From assembly GCF_002269345.1 (NCBI RefSeq), contig NZ_CP022889.1:2460501-2524500 (forward strand): 64,000 nt of DNA, read 5' to 3'. Positions 18,301 to 26,684 of this stretch are shown here, in pieces. Within the stretch, counting starts at the first letter, position 1; the number at the start of each line of letters is the position of its first letter. Made by a program: the position numbers and the translations under genes. The DNA comes from Tsuneonella mangrovi (GTDB taxonomy: Bacteria > Pseudomonadota > Alphaproteobacteria > Sphingomonadales > Sphingomonadaceae). The notes under the pieces are model-generated. The model had not been told where the DNA came from, searched no databases, and saw nothing but the letters and a program-made list of their open reading frames with translations.

Positions 18301-19116
18301 GGGTTGGTAGAGGTGCCCTTTGACCTAATGTTCGTATCGCGCATCTACCGCTATTTTTATGCGCTGAACTGCCGAATGTCGTATCTCAACATGAACCGTA
18401 GCCACGTCTATCCGACGAACTTGCGGCTGCTTCCTTGGAACGAGGCCATCGTCGGCCAGTCCGAGGCATTGGAGGCGTTGCGCGGCGATCTTGTCAGCGC
18501 CTGCGAAAATCATTTCCGCACCGAAGCCGCCATGTTTGCGGCGCTCGATCATTTGCCGCTCCAGCCATTTCGCGAGGTCGTCAAGGACGCGGTGAAAAAG
18601 ACGGGCAACAAGGTCGAATGGTCCGAGAGCCTTAACAAGGGGACCGAGGCAATCGAACTTGCCCCCGGTTGCAAACCCGCCGTGGAAGGGGATGGCTGGC
18701 ACCTCCAGATTTCCGAATATCTGATCGATTGGGTCAAGGTGCCGGACGAAGCGGCTGCCCTTGGTTTGGCGACCGCTCTTTCAGCCCGTGCCGGAACGTC
18801 AAAGAACATGGTGGACCGGGCAACCATTCTCGATTTGCCCATCCCGCCCGATGCCGAGACGCGTGATAAGTTCGATGCCATCGTGAAGCAATATCGCGAG
18901 TCCGATCACGCCAGCGCGATTGATGCGGTGGTGGACAATATCGACGCCCTCATTGGACCCGCCCTTGGCCTAAGTGCGGATGATATCGCCTCTATCCGGT
19001 CCGACATGACGGACGATCCTTTCCTTCGGAACATCACGCCCCGCTGGCCCTCTACCGAAACCCGCATTCACGGCTACCGGACGGGGCTGGATAGCTCTGA
19101 CCGCTACAAGGCCTAG
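15397..19116 (+). CDS. Type IIG-like fused restriction nuclease and N6-adenine methyltransferase
   Basis: 1239 residues from a GTG at 15397 preceded by AAAAGGGGG. The N-terminus is a PD-(D/E)XK nuclease (GRPD ending at Asp61, VVEAKDE with Glu86-x-Lys88). A helical connector leads to a gamma-class adenine methyltransferase with motif I DPACGSGTF at about 475 and the catalytic NPPY at 586-589. The C-terminal 450 residues resemble a target-recognition region. Such single-chain enzymes cut and methylate DNA by themselves. The preceding HTH/PD-(D/E)XK gene is an unusual partner. It is the last gene of the island before the right attachment site. Confidence 0.88.
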   Translation: MAQAVKQAVSAFDEAIRTIRETKKGQEAAMYGPLRDIFCDVLGYPRSSVHIDIAGEAGRPDVTCRAPSGIMDRNGKSLDIDWMVVEAKDEHDAFSTAGKREAIFAQKAKYIRPDTAWFVMADPKVIVARPAMNSTHDSANDIVFALDSAADEAGFRTTFARLSYGVAGVPQRLKAFREGDTSLIATEKLTIPDKATKRQENQVTVARRNFYETLRSTTGHLQESTLGTLQSVLSMATDVSEAWKVFAGKYPDAVFDPYTLTVTARPDNYELAMTYGGDVARLNRKLKRAGSIARLALDGLPEFKARVNAKENNAKEERKVLEMFATETANLILARILLIRFFEDHGFFGVNRFLCNGGVEAFQKLREKFTFGYTRLLKMAYEKAQALYAAAFDETELDWVFATNDGNLSNAIEWAMYQLSRYDFTTVKGDILTGVYDRFLDREQRKKFGEYYTPPSIARYIVDRLELKPEDRFMDPACGSGTFLIERYQQVVGEDADQGLATYAEVVAALDRLAGNDLNTFSAVLAQIQILWHVLSFKDDLIVAEEFPDIAISDKANSIIRPGVEFAQHGRFVELDCPEYGGIGGNPPYVRPERSGPLDEATTQYFESDHDGWKGISAEANLYALFIYRALDGWCRRPNQWGEGAGRLGFVVPLALCGTKENGELRRLFGSEGRWTIKEIVDLEVIWRNVFDADVLPIVLIAEARAPRLPLDPKFLDKSEPLPDRKALRNQVRAARLQPWIDARLAKATPANAASWQSLSDRNRTRWEPDQVIIKLADKSCIDFGDGTKRPTFDLAGIPGSHLDYADLFTPDGRIVTRITPERRTIINKLRANPQMSSAFQEYWYKKKGEGRGSVSLDAPKLNTIMWEKRSMCGGGLAFRGKKATAKSGNGVDVYKGENIIATALTGSPQDQDIDISKASDMGIFRLGKILPKRCYAVAQITTCPNAVPFDPAKLVFTNTATIFGPRDGLVEVPFDLMFVSRIYRYFYALNCRMSYLNMNRSHVYPTNLRLLPWNEAIVGQSEALEALRGDLVSACENHFRTEAAMFAALDHLPLQPFREVVKDAVKKTGNKVEWSESLNKGTEAIELAPGCKPAVEGDGWHLQISEYLIDWVKVPDEAAALGLATALSARAGTSKNMVDRATILDLPIPPDAETRDKFDAIVKQYRESDHASAIDAVVDNIDALIGPALGLSADDIASIRSDMTDDPFLRNITPRWPSTETRIHGYRTGLDSSDRYKA

Positions 19117-19199
19117 CAATTCAGAGCATCCTTGACGCAGAGACGGTTTAAAAAAGCTGGAGCACAGGGTGAGCCTATGCCCGCCTTCCTCACACCCTC

Positions 19200-19221
19200 T
19201 TTTTCATGTTTTTTTCATGGA
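19200..19221. repeat. Right inner direct repeat, candidate integrase arm-type site
   Basis: Identical over 22 bp and in the same orientation to 9047-9068, lying 30 bp inside the right attachment site. The matched placement at both island ends supports a role in integrase or accessory-factor binding. The rest of the 135-bp stretch between the methyltransferase stop and the attachment site shows no gene. Confidence 0.6.
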
Positions 19222-19251
19222 AATCGACACCATCCCTTCTAAGTCATTGAA

Positions 19252-19305
19252 GAGATGGTGGGCGCGACAGGGATTGAACCTGTGACCCCACCCGTGTGAA
19301 GGGTG
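19252..19305. repeat. Right attachment-site copy overlapping tRNA-Val
   Basis: 54-bp copy identical to 8912-8965. It forms the 3' two thirds of the intact tRNA-Val, so the element restored the tRNA on integration, as is common for tRNA-targeting tyrosine integrases. Confidence 0.92.
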
Positions 19306-19330
19306 TGCTCTACCGCTGAGCTACGCGCCC
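19256..19330 (-). tRNA. tRNA-Val (anticodon CAC)
   Basis: 75 bases with encoded CCA. The minus strand folds with acceptor GGGCGCG/CGCGCCC, D arm GCTC...GAGC, anticodon stem CACCC/GGGTG with loop TTCACAC giving anticodon CAC (codon GUG), and T arm ACAGG/CCTGT. It is the integration target of the island, whose right border overlaps its 3' 50 bases. Confidence 0.97.
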
Positions 19331-19386
19331 ATCTCGTTTGCGGAGGCGCGCCTTTGCCATCGCCTCGCCGCCTTGGCAAGCTTCGA

Positions 19387-21273
19387 TCAGTGCACCAGCG
19401 CCATTAGCCGGACCAGCCAACCGTTGGCCTTTTGCGTCCCGCGCGACTGCACTGCCGGGACGCATTCGAGGCAATAGGCCTGCATCCCTTCGACGCGCAT
19501 CATGCGGTCGAGATCGCCCGAAATCTGTCCCAGCTGCAGCTGTTGTTCGCCAGCGAGCCGGGCGAACAGGTCCGGCCCGGTCGAGATCGCCGCATCGCTG
19601 CCCGAATCCCGGCTGACAAGTCGGCGGAATATCGAATCGAAGCGGGTGGGGGTCTCACCAAGGTAATCGGCGTGCCATTCGCCGGGCTTGAGCTTGGCCT
19701 GCTTGGCGACCCAGTCGAGCGCATCGGGCAGTCCGCCGAACTGGTCGACCAGCCCGATCTGGCGTGCGGTGCCGCCATCCCACACCCGCCCTTGCGCGAT
19801 CTTGTCGACCGCGTCGGGGGTCATCTTGCGCGATTTGGCGACCCGGTCGAGGAATTGGCGATAGCCTTCCTCGATCGCGGTCTGCATGACCTGTTCGGTC
19901 TCGGGAGTTAACCCGCCGAGGATGTCAGGCTGGCCGCTGAGTGGCGTGGTCCGCACGCCGTCCGAATGCACGCCGTAGTCGGCGAGGGTCTTCTCGAAAG
20001 TCGGGATGATGCCGAAAATACCGATCGATCCGGTGATCGTGTCGGGCTCAGCGAAGATCCGGTCGCCCGGGGTCGAGACCCAGTAGCCGCCGCTCGCCGC
20101 GAGGTTGCCCATCGATACCGCGACCGGAATCCCTTGCGCCTTCACCCGCAGGATCGCGCGGCGGATTTCCTCGCTCGCGAGCACTGAACCGCCCGGCGAA
20201 TCGACCCGCACGACCAACCCTGCAAGGTGGTCGCCCAGCGCATCGTCGAGCAGTCCGGCGATCCGGTCGCCGCCGGCCTCGCCGGGCCCTGCGTCACCGT
20301 CGACGATCTCGCCCGCGATGGTGATTACCCCGATCGGCTTGCCGCTATCCTTCGGCTCGTTGTCGGCAAGCCAGTCGTCGAGCTTGGTGCTGGCGAACGA
20401 ACCGGGGGTGTCGTCCCACGGATCGGCGCCGACGATGCCCGCAACCGCCTTGCCGAATTGCGCCTTGTCGCCGAGCTTGTCGACCAGCCCGGCGTCGAGC
20501 GCGGCCTTGGCGAAATTGCCGTTTGCTGCCTTGACCCATGCCACCGGGTCCGTGGTCACTTCAGCCAGTTTCACCTTGGGTCGTGCCTTTTCGACGCCTG
20601 CCTTCCATTCGGACCACAGCGAGCCGTAGAGCTGGGTGTAATTCTCGCGCGCAGGCTCGGACATGTCCGAGCGCGAATAGGGTTCGACCGCGCTCTTGTA
20701 GGTGCCGACCCGGAACACGTGCGCTTCGACGTTGAAGCGTTTGAGCAGGTCGCCGTAGTACAGGTGCGTTCCGCCCGGGCCGGTGACGATCGCACCGCCC
20801 ATCGGATCTGCCCAGACCTGGCTGGCGTGCGATGCCAGCAGCACCGCCGGATCGGTGTAGGCGGTAGCGTAGGCCAATACCGGCTTCTTCGCCGCACGGA
20901 ACCGGTCGAGCGCCGCACCGACGGTCTCGAGGTTGACCTGTCCGCCGCCGGTAAAGCGCGAGAGATCGAGCGCGATCGCCTTGATCCGGTCGTCCTTCGC
21001 GGCAGTGTCGATCGCGTGGACGAGGTCCTGCACATCGTATTCCTGTGCCGGGGCCTCGCGCGACATCAGCACCGAAAGCGGGTCGATCCGCGCCTTTTCT
21101 TCCACGATCGAGCCGTTCAGGTCGAGCAGGAGCGCACCGTTCCTGACATGGCCCGGGTTGGGGCGGGCAGAGAGCACCATATAGATCGCGCCGAAGAACA
21201 GCAGCAGGAAAACCAGCGCCAACCCGTCCTTGATAGCGACGATGAGGTGCCAGACCTTGCGGGCAAATGACAT
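19387..21273 (-). CDS. sppA: Signal peptide peptidase SppA, 67K type
   Basis: 628-residue inner-membrane serine protease that digests leftover signal peptides. An N-terminal membrane anchor lies at about 17-34. The protein is the double-length form with two tandem homologous halves; the catalytic dyad is split, Lys193 (GTYKSAVEP) in the first half and Ser394 (NLAASGGYW) in the second, matching the long SppA layout. Start chosen at ATG 21273, which gives the normal family length; the reading frame stays open further upstream but that part looks non-coding. Transcribed divergently from pyrB. Confidence 0.93.
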   Translation of the reverse strand: MSFARKVWHLIVAIKDGLALVFLLLFFGAIYMVLSARPNPGHVRNGALLLDLNGSIVEEKARIDPLSVLMSREAPAQEYDVQDLVHAIDTAAKDDRIKAIALDLSRFTGGGQVNLETVGAALDRFRAAKKPVLAYATAYTDPAVLLASHASQVWADPMGGAIVTGPGGTHLYYGDLLKRFNVEAHVFRVGTYKSAVEPYSRSDMSEPARENYTQLYGSLWSEWKAGVEKARPKVKLAEVTTDPVAWVKAANGNFAKAALDAGLVDKLGDKAQFGKAVAGIVGADPWDDTPGSFASTKLDDWLADNEPKDSGKPIGVITIAGEIVDGDAGPGEAGGDRIAGLLDDALGDHLAGLVVRVDSPGGSVLASEEIRRAILRVKAQGIPVAVSMGNLAASGGYWVSTPGDRIFAEPDTITGSIGIFGIIPTFEKTLADYGVHSDGVRTTPLSGQPDILGGLTPETEQVMQTAIEEGYRQFLDRVAKSRKMTPDAVDKIAQGRVWDGGTARQIGLVDQFGGLPDALDWVAKQAKLKPGEWHADYLGETPTRFDSIFRRLVSRDSGSDAAISTGPDLFARLAGEQQLQLGQISGDLDRMMRVEGMQAYCLECVPAVQSRGTQKANGWLVRLMALVH

Positions 21274-21386
21274 GCGGGGGAATTCTCCAGGATCGTTGTT
21301 TGCCAAGGGTCTAGAGGTTCGAACTGCGCGATGCCACCCGAATCCGCTTGACCCGCCGACGGCACTCGACCAAGGGCATGGCTTCA

Positions 21387-22424
21387 ATGACATCGGCGGA
21401 AAAATCTTCGGCGACTGGCACTCCAGCGGGCCGTTATCCGGCGGGCGCGCGCGCCTTTCCGCACCGCGACCTGTTGGCGATCGGGCGGCTCGAACGGCAC
21501 GAGATCCTGTTCTTGCTCGAAGAGGCGGAACAGTGGGTCGCAATGAACCGTGGCGCCTCGAAGCATATCGACCTGCTGTCGGGCCTGACGGTGATCAACG
21601 CGTTCTTCGAAAACTCGACCCGCACGCTGCTGAGCTTCGAGATCGCCGGCAAGCGACTGGGCGCGGACGTGGTCAATATGCACGCCGCGCAGTCGAGCGT
21701 GAAGAAGGGCGAGACGCTGATCGATACCGCGATCACGCTCAATGCCATGCGCGCCGATGCCATCGTGATCCGCCATGGCAGTTCGGGCGCGGTCGAGCTG
21801 ATCGCCGAGCAGGTCGATTGTCCGGTGCTCAATGCCGGTGACGGGCAGCACGAACACCCCACGCAGGCCCTGCTCGATGCGCTCGCGCTACGCCATGCGT
21901 TGCGCGGACGGGGGCACTCCGCTGAAGACTTCACCGGGCTGACGGTGACGATTTGCGGCGATATCCTGCACAGCCGCGTGGCGCGCTCGAATATCCTTTG
22001 CCTGCAGGCACTGGGAGCCAGCGTGCGGCTGTGCGCGCCTCCGTCGCTGATGCCGGGCCATGTCGAGGCAATGGGTGTCGAGGCGTTCCACGACTTCGAT
22101 GCCGCGTTGGCCGGGGCGGACGTGGCGATGATGCTCCGGCTCCAGAACGAGCGGATGAGCGGGCAATTCATTCCGTCGCCGCGCGAATACCACCACCTCT
22201 ACGGGCTGACCAAGGACCGTCTCGAGCGCGCTGCGCCCGATGCGCTGGTGATGCATCCCGGACCGATGAATCGCGGAGTCGAGATCGACAGCGACGTGGC
22301 CGACATGCTCGACCGCTCGATCATCACCCGCCAGGTCGAGATGGGCGTAGCGATGCGCATGGCCTGCCTCGACGTGCTGACCCGCCGCCGACGCGGGGTC
22401 AAAGGTTGGGGAGAGGGCGCATGA
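21387..22424 (+). CDS. pyrB: Aspartate carbamoyltransferase catalytic chain
   Basis: 345-residue enzyme joining carbamoyl phosphate and aspartate, the first committed step of pyrimidine synthesis. The carbamoyl-phosphate loop FFENSTRTL, the downstream HxQHPTQ-type loop ([14 protein letters not shown]) and [10 protein letters not shown] are all present. Start set at ATG 21387, ten bases after AAGGG; ATG 21378 is also in frame but too close to it. The stop overlaps the next gene as ATGA, so the catalytic chain is made together with a dihydroorotase-like partner. Confidence 0.94.
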   Translation: MTSAEKSSATGTPAGRYPAGARAFPHRDLLAIGRLERHEILFLLEEAEQWVAMNRGASKHIDLLSGLTVINAFFENSTRTLLSFEIAGKRLGADVVNMHAAQSSVKKGETLIDTAITLNAMRADAIVIRHGSSGAVELIAEQVDCPVLNAGDGQHEHPTQALLDALALRHALRGRGHSAEDFTGLTVTICGDILHSRVARSNILCLQALGASVRLCAPPSLMPGHVEAMGVEAFHDFDAALAGADVAMMLRLQNERMSGQFIPSPREYHHLYGLTKDRLERAAPDALVMHPGPMNRGVEIDSDVADMLDRSIITRQVEMGVAMRMACLDVLTRRRRGVKGWGEGA

Positions 22425-23644
22425 AACAGGCGCGTCCGCTCGCTATCACCGGCGGCAAGCTGGTCACCCCCGCAGGAGTTCGCGAAAGCGCGATCCGGCT
22501 GGTCGACGGGGTGATTGCGGGCTTTGCCGGGCCGGAGGACGGCGACGAGATCGTCGATGCCGCCGGTGCGCTGGTCATGCCGGGGCTGGTCGACCTCGGC
22601 GTGTTCGCAATCGACAAGGGCGCATTTCACTTCGGCGGGATCACCCGTGCGGCGTTGATGCCCGACCAGAACCCGCCGCTCGACTACCCGGCGCGGATCA
22701 ACTTCATCGCCAAGAGCGGCAAGCCCGACTTGTGGGTCCACCCGCTGGCTGCCGCGACCGCCGGGCTCGCGGGCACCGAACTGGCCGAGATTGCCCTGAT
22801 GCGCGATGCCGGGGCGCGGGCGATCGCCACCGGGCGGCGGTGGATTGCGGATTCGGGCGTGATGCTGCGCTTGCTGCAGTATGCCGCGATGCTCGACATG
22901 GTGGTGGTCAGCCATGCCGAAGACGGCGGGCTGGCAAAGAACGCAGTGGCGACTGCGGGTGAGATCGCGACCCAGCTCGGACTGCCCGCTGCGCCTGCCG
23001 AAGCCGAAGCGCTGGCGGTGGCGCGCGATATCGCGTTGGCCGAACTGGCAGGCGCTCGCTTGCACCTGCGGCAGGTGACGACGCGCACGGCACTCGATCT
23101 CGTGCGTGCGGCGAAAGCACGCGGGGTCCAAGTGACAGCGGGCGTGACCCCTGCGCATTTCATGCTTTCCGACCTTGCGACAATGGACTTCCGCACTTTT
23201 GCCCGGTTGTCGCCCCCGCTGCGGACCGAGGAAGATCGTCAGGCGGTCGTTGCAGCGTTGGCCGACGGGACGATCGACGTGGTCTCGAGCGGGCACGATC
23301 CGCGCGGCCCGGAAGACAAGCGTCTGCCGTTTACCGATGCCGAACCCGGCATGGCGGGAGCCGAAACGCTGCTGGCTATGACGCTGACGCTGGTCCGCGA
23401 CGAAGTAATCGACCTGCAACGAGCAGTCGAACTTCTCGCCACGAACCCGGCGCGGATCCTCGGGGTCGAAGCAGGTAGCTTGGCCGAGGGGCTCGAAGCG
23501 GACATAGCCATCGTCGATCCCGAACGCCCGTGGGTGGTCGATCGACGGAAAATGGAAGCGAGCGCGGGCAATACCCCGTTCGACGGACAGCCCACCCAGG
23601 GACGGGTGACCGCGTTGTTCAAGGGCGGGGTGCCGGTCGGGTAA
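22421..23644 (+). CDS. Dihydroorotase-like protein lacking metal ligands (PyrC'-type)
   Basis: 407 residues with the amidohydrolase fold of class I dihydroorotase. The family's opening metal motif HxH, expected after PGLVD, reads LGVFA; the later His and the final Asp also appear replaced (LHLRQVTT where a His is expected, SSGHDPR where D-H is usual). This is the pattern of the inactive PyrC' subunit that in Pseudomonas-type ATCase holds the PyrB trimer complex together. It overlaps pyrB by ATGA, which supports a structural-partner role. A catalytically active pyrC would have to be elsewhere in the genome. Confidence 0.85.
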   Translation: MKQARPLAITGGKLVTPAGVRESAIRLVDGVIAGFAGPEDGDEIVDAAGALVMPGLVDLGVFAIDKGAFHFGGITRAALMPDQNPPLDYPARINFIAKSGKPDLWVHPLAAATAGLAGTELAEIALMRDAGARAIATGRRWIADSGVMLRLLQYAAMLDMVVVSHAEDGGLAKNAVATAGEIATQLGLPAAPAEAEALAVARDIALAELAGARLHLRQVTTRTALDLVRAAKARGVQVTAGVTPAHFMLSDLATMDFRTFARLSPPLRTEEDRQAVVAALADGTIDVVSSGHDPRGPEDKRLPFTDAEPGMAGAETLLAMTLTLVRDEVIDLQRAVELLATNPARILGVEAGSLAEGLEADIAIVDPERPWVVDRRKMEASAGNTPFDGQPTQGRVTALFKGGVPVG

Positions 23645-23654
23645 TGGGCAAAGC

Positions 23655-23688
23655 AAAACCCCTCCCGGCGCGAACCGGAAGGGGTCTT
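23655..23688. terminator. Bidirectional terminator between pyrC' and the SPOR lipoprotein gene
   Basis: ACCCCTCCCGG (23658-23668) pairs with CCGGAAGGGGT (23675-23685) around GCGCGAA-type loop bases. AAAA precedes and TCTT follows, so it can end transcripts from both converging genes; the T-run on the minus strand is the better one. Confidence 0.75.
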
Positions 23689-23713
23689 GGCGCTAGCGAA
23701 ATTCGATTGCGGC

Positions 23714-25084
23714 TTAGCGGCTCGCCATCATGATGCCGCTGTCGACCGCGCCCGGTAGCGGGTGACCTTCGGCCCAGGCGATGCAGCCATAGCCGCGCGC
23801 CTTGACGCTCGAGCACATGTTGTCTGCACCGGTGCGGGCAAAGCCACCGGCCGAAACGCGGTAGTAGTGCTTGCCGCGCACGTTGGCTTCGGTGATCACC
23901 ATGTCGTAGTTCGACAGTTCGGCATAACGCTTGGCGTAGATGCCCCAGGCGCGCCGTGCGCCCTGTTCGCTAAGGAACGAGCCGAGCTGCACCAGGTGGG
24001 TGCCGTTGCCCAGGTTCGCCGGACGATTGGCGACCATCGCCTGCTTGGCATCGGGTGAAACCGCGCCGAAGCGGGTCGGGGTCTGCTGGACCACCGGGTC
24101 GGACACGAACTTGATCGCCGACTGCATCATCTGCGGTGCGCTGGCACCTTCCGGAGCGGGTGCCTGGAATGCAGCGTCGAAAGTCTGCGGCGCAGCCGGG
24201 GCGGCGTCGGCAACCGCTACCGCCGGGCGGGCAGTCGAGGCATTCGGGTCGAGCGGTGCCAGTTCGCCGCTTGCATCGGCAACCTGCGGGGCAGGGCTCG
24301 CTTCGGCGTCGGGTGCGGCATAGGCGGCAGCCTGCGCGGCAAGCTGTTCTGCGGTCGGGTTGTTGGCCAGCGCGAGCTGGACCGGCTGGCCCGGATCGCT
24401 GCTGTCCACCGTGGTATTAAGCAATGACGCGACGCGCGTCCCGGTGTCTTCCGGGCGGGCCATTGCGGCCCACTTGCTCATGCGATCGCCGAGTTGGTCG
24501 CCGGGAACATCCTGCGCGGCCATGATCCGGGCAGCGGCCCAGTTGCCTGCCAGCGCATAGGCATATGCGAGGTTCTGGCGGGTCTTGGGCGTGTTGTCGC
24601 CCGAGCGGATCGCGCCTGCCAGGATCTTGACGCCCTGGCCGGTGTTGCCCGCGAGCGCATAGGCGAGGCCCAGATCGGCAGCAGGAATGTCCTTCTTCCA
24701 GTCATCGAGCACCGCGAGGGCCTTCTGCTGGTGGCCCGCAGCGGTCGCTGCGAGCGAATAGCTCAGCGCGGTCCGGGCGGAATTGTCGCCCAGCTTCATC
24801 GCATCGTCGAACGAAGTCTCGGCCGAGTCGAACCGGCCTGCATCCATATATGCGGCACCGAGCATCGCGCGATACTGCGCGTTGCGCGGATCGGCCAGCA
24901 CGGCGGCCTCTGCGTGATCGACTGCCTTCGCAGCATTGCCCTTTTGCAGCGCCACTTCGGCCCGGTTGGCCGAGAGGTCGGCGCGCGGAGCCGCTTGCGT
25001 CGCGCAGCCGCCGAGTGCGATCGTGGCAAGCGCGGTGCCGGCTACGAGAGCCAGCATGCGGGTGTTGCGAGTGGTGCGGTTCAT
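23714..25084 (-). CDS. TPR lipoprotein with C-terminal SPOR domain
   Basis: 456 residues. An N-terminal lipoprotein signal ends in LGGC. Tetratricopeptide-like helical repeats follow (about 35-190), then a long Ala/Pro-rich linker and a C-terminal SPOR domain (HLVQLGSFLSEQGARRAW onward) that would bind denuded septal peptidoglycan. Start ATG 25084 has AAGGGGGA seven bases upstream. It is the third gene of a minus-strand set with parA and a ribbon-helix-helix-like gene, with gaps of under 30 bases, so a division or envelope role coupled to ParA is plausible. Confidence 0.85.
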   Translation of the reverse strand: MNRTTRNTRMLALVAGTALATIALGGCATQAAPRADLSANRAEVALQKGNAAKAVDHAEAAVLADPRNAQYRAMLGAAYMDAGRFDSAETSFDDAMKLGDNSARTALSYSLAATAAGHQQKALAVLDDWKKDIPAADLGLAYALAGNTGQGVKILAGAIRSGDNTPKTRQNLAYAYALAGNWAAARIMAAQDVPGDQLGDRMSKWAAMARPEDTGTRVASLLNTTVDSSDPGQPVQLALANNPTAEQLAAQAAAYAAPDAEASPAPQVADASGELAPLDPNASTARPAVAVADAAPAAPQTFDAAFQAPAPEGASAPQMMQSAIKFVSDPVVQQTPTRFGAVSPDAKQAMVANRPANLGNGTHLVQLGSFLSEQGARRAWGIYAKRYAELSNYDMVITEANVRGKHYYRVSAGGFARTGADNMCSSVKARGYGCIAWAEGHPLPGAVDSGIMMASR

Positions 25085-25112
25085 GGTCGGTTCCCCCTTG
25101 GGCAAGACGCTG

Positions 25113-25715
25113 TCAGCGCCGCTTGACCTGTGCGGCGAGAGTTTCGAGTTCGGGCATCTCGGCGATCAGCGCATCGAGCGCTTCGGTGACGAGTTGCTGG
25201 GCGCTGCAATCGCGGATCGTGGTCGCGAGGCGCAGCTTGATGTGGCGTTCCTGGTCGAGCCGCAGCGTAAACGCCGCGCGTTTCGACTGCTTCAACGATG
25301 CTCCCCTGGCCGGGCGTTTCGATGCGACTGGCCTGTTCGCCGGCTTGGCGACCGGTGCATCGACATCGTTGCCGGCGACCCGCCGGGCAATTTCATCCTG
25401 CTGGAACAGGATCGCCGGGCGGCGCTTCTCGGCGAGCGTTTCGGCCGTCTCACGGTCGTTGGCTTCGCTCTCGGCGTCCGCTTCCGGATTGTGCGGGGAG
25501 GGTGTCAGGTGGATCGGCTCGACGGGCGATGCATGTGATTCGTCGCCCATGTCGTTCCACCCGAGGTCCTCGAGCTTGTCGCTGTTGGCGGCAAGGTTCT
25601 GGCTGCCACCGGGCATCGCTGCCATCAGCGCATGCTGAGGGCGCATGGCCGGCTTTGCGCCACCCTTGCGGGCCAGCAAAGTCGGGCTGAGAGAGGCGAA
25701 ATTCGCATCGGCCAT
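25113..25715 (-). CDS. ParA-linked protein with C-terminal ribbon-helix-helix-like domain
   Basis: 200 residues. The first 140 are low-complexity and charged, probably disordered. The last 55 (from AAFTLRLDQERHIKLRLATT to the end) show a short strand then two helices, a pattern like ribbon-helix-helix DNA-binding domains. It starts 24 bases after the parA stop and is followed closely by the SPOR lipoprotein gene. A ParB-like or adaptor function for the ParA ATPase is inferred from position only; it has no ParB nuclease-like or CTPase motifs. Confidence 0.7.
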   Translation of the reverse strand: MADANFASLSPTLLARKGGAKPAMRPQHALMAAMPGGSQNLAANSDKLEDLGWNDMGDESHASPVEPIHLTPSPHNPEADAESEANDRETAETLAEKRRPAILFQQDEIARRVAGNDVDAPVAKPANRPVASKRPARGASLKQSKRAAFTLRLDQERHIKLRLATTIRDCSAQQLVTEALDALIAEMPELETLAAQVKRR

Positions 25716-25739
25716 CGACCTGGTGCCTCCCGTTCGAGT

Positions 25740-26462
25740 TTACTGGGCCACCCGGCGGCCGAAGCCACCCTGCGGGCGATGGATGCCGGGAGCCGGCACA
25801 GCAGTCGCAGCGCCGGGCGCGGCGAACACGGTGCGCCGGAAATTCTTCTCAAGGCGATCCGAGATGTAGTTCCAAAGTGCCGAAATTTCGGCGGCGGAAC
25901 GGCCCTCGGGGTCGACTTCCATCACGGTGCGGCCATCGATCATCGAGGCCGCGAAATCGGTCCGGTGGTGAAGTGTGACCGGAGCGACAGTGCCGTGTTG
26001 GCTCAAGGCAACTGCGGCTTCGGAAGTGATCTTGGCCTTCGGCGTAGCAGCGTTGACCACGAAAATCAGCGGTTTGCCGGCGCGTTCGCACAGGTCGACC
26101 GTAGCACCCACGGCGCGCAGGTCGTGCGGGCTGGGGCGAGTCGGAACGACGATCAGTTCGGCGACCGAGATCACCGACTGGATCGCCATGGTGATCGCCG
26201 GCGGCGTATCGATAACCGCGAGCTTGAAGCCCTGCTGGCGCAGGATCTGCAAGTCGTTCGCGAGCCGCGCGACCGTGGTCTGCGCAAAGGCCGGATATTC
26301 GGCTTCACGTTCGTTCCACCAGTCGGCGAGCGAGCCTTGCGGGTCGATGTCGATAAGCACGACCGGGCCAGCGCCAGCGCGCTGTGCCTGGACAGCCATG
26401 TGTCCGGAGAGAGTGGTCTTTCCAGAGCCACCTTTTTGCGATGCCAATGCCAGAACGCGCAA
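25740..26462 (-). CDS. Orphan ParA-family ATPase
   Basis: 240 residues with the deviant Walker A motif KGGSGKTT at about 10-17, a LIDIDPQGS switch (about 37-45) and a VIDTPPA segment. ParA ATPases bind DNA or membrane as dimers and position chromosomes, plasmids or protein complexes. The gene is not next to a parB or to gid genes, so it is unlikely to be the main chromosomal parA. It heads a three-gene operon whose products end in a SPOR-domain lipoprotein, which hints at positioning of an envelope or division component. Confidence 0.88.
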   Translation of the reverse strand: MRVLALASQKGGSGKTTLSGHMAVQAQRAGAGPVVLIDIDPQGSLADWWNEREAEYPAFAQTTVARLANDLQILRQQGFKLAVIDTPPAITMAIQSVISVAELIVVPTRPSPHDLRAVGATVDLCERAGKPLIFVVNAATPKAKITSEAAVALSQHGTVAPVTLHHRTDFAASMIDGRTVMEVDPEGRSAAEISALWNYISDRLEKNFRRTVFAAPGAATAVPAPGIHRPQGGFGRRVAQ

Positions 26463-26684
26463 GGCCGGTCCCCCTGATTCCCGTTTTCAAAGGGCGCACA
26501 ACACGCCCCGTCGGGCAAAGGGATCGCACTACACCCCTAATATTGGGTTAACGCTGGGGATATTGGGCGAGTGGCCGCCGCTGCCAAAAAAGCCTGTCGC
26601 CAGAAACTCTTTGCTAACGCGCCGTTCACTATGACAGTGTTCGAACAGCGTCCGATTGCAGCGGAAGAGGGGAGCGCACCGACC

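Larger units (their letters stand above)
8912..19305. mobile_element. Genomic island integrated at the 3' end of tRNA-Val(CAC)
   Basis: The two ends carry an identical 54-bp direct repeat (8912-8965 and 19252-19305) made of the last 50 bases of tRNA-Val plus four more. The right copy completes a functional tRNA gene; the left copy is a tRNA remnant. The 10.4-kb interval holds two tyrosine recombinases, small HTH proteins, unknown genes and a restriction-like module, and parts are visibly more AT-rich than the flanks (29 of 60 bases are G or C at 11041-11100). No conjugation, replication or virion genes are present, so it is an integrative island that would need help to transfer, if it moves at all. 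Confidence 0.92.

Noticed and set aside
8912-19305. Prophage
   Set aside because: No capsid, tail, terminase or lysis genes are present; the cargo is recombination and restriction-like genes.
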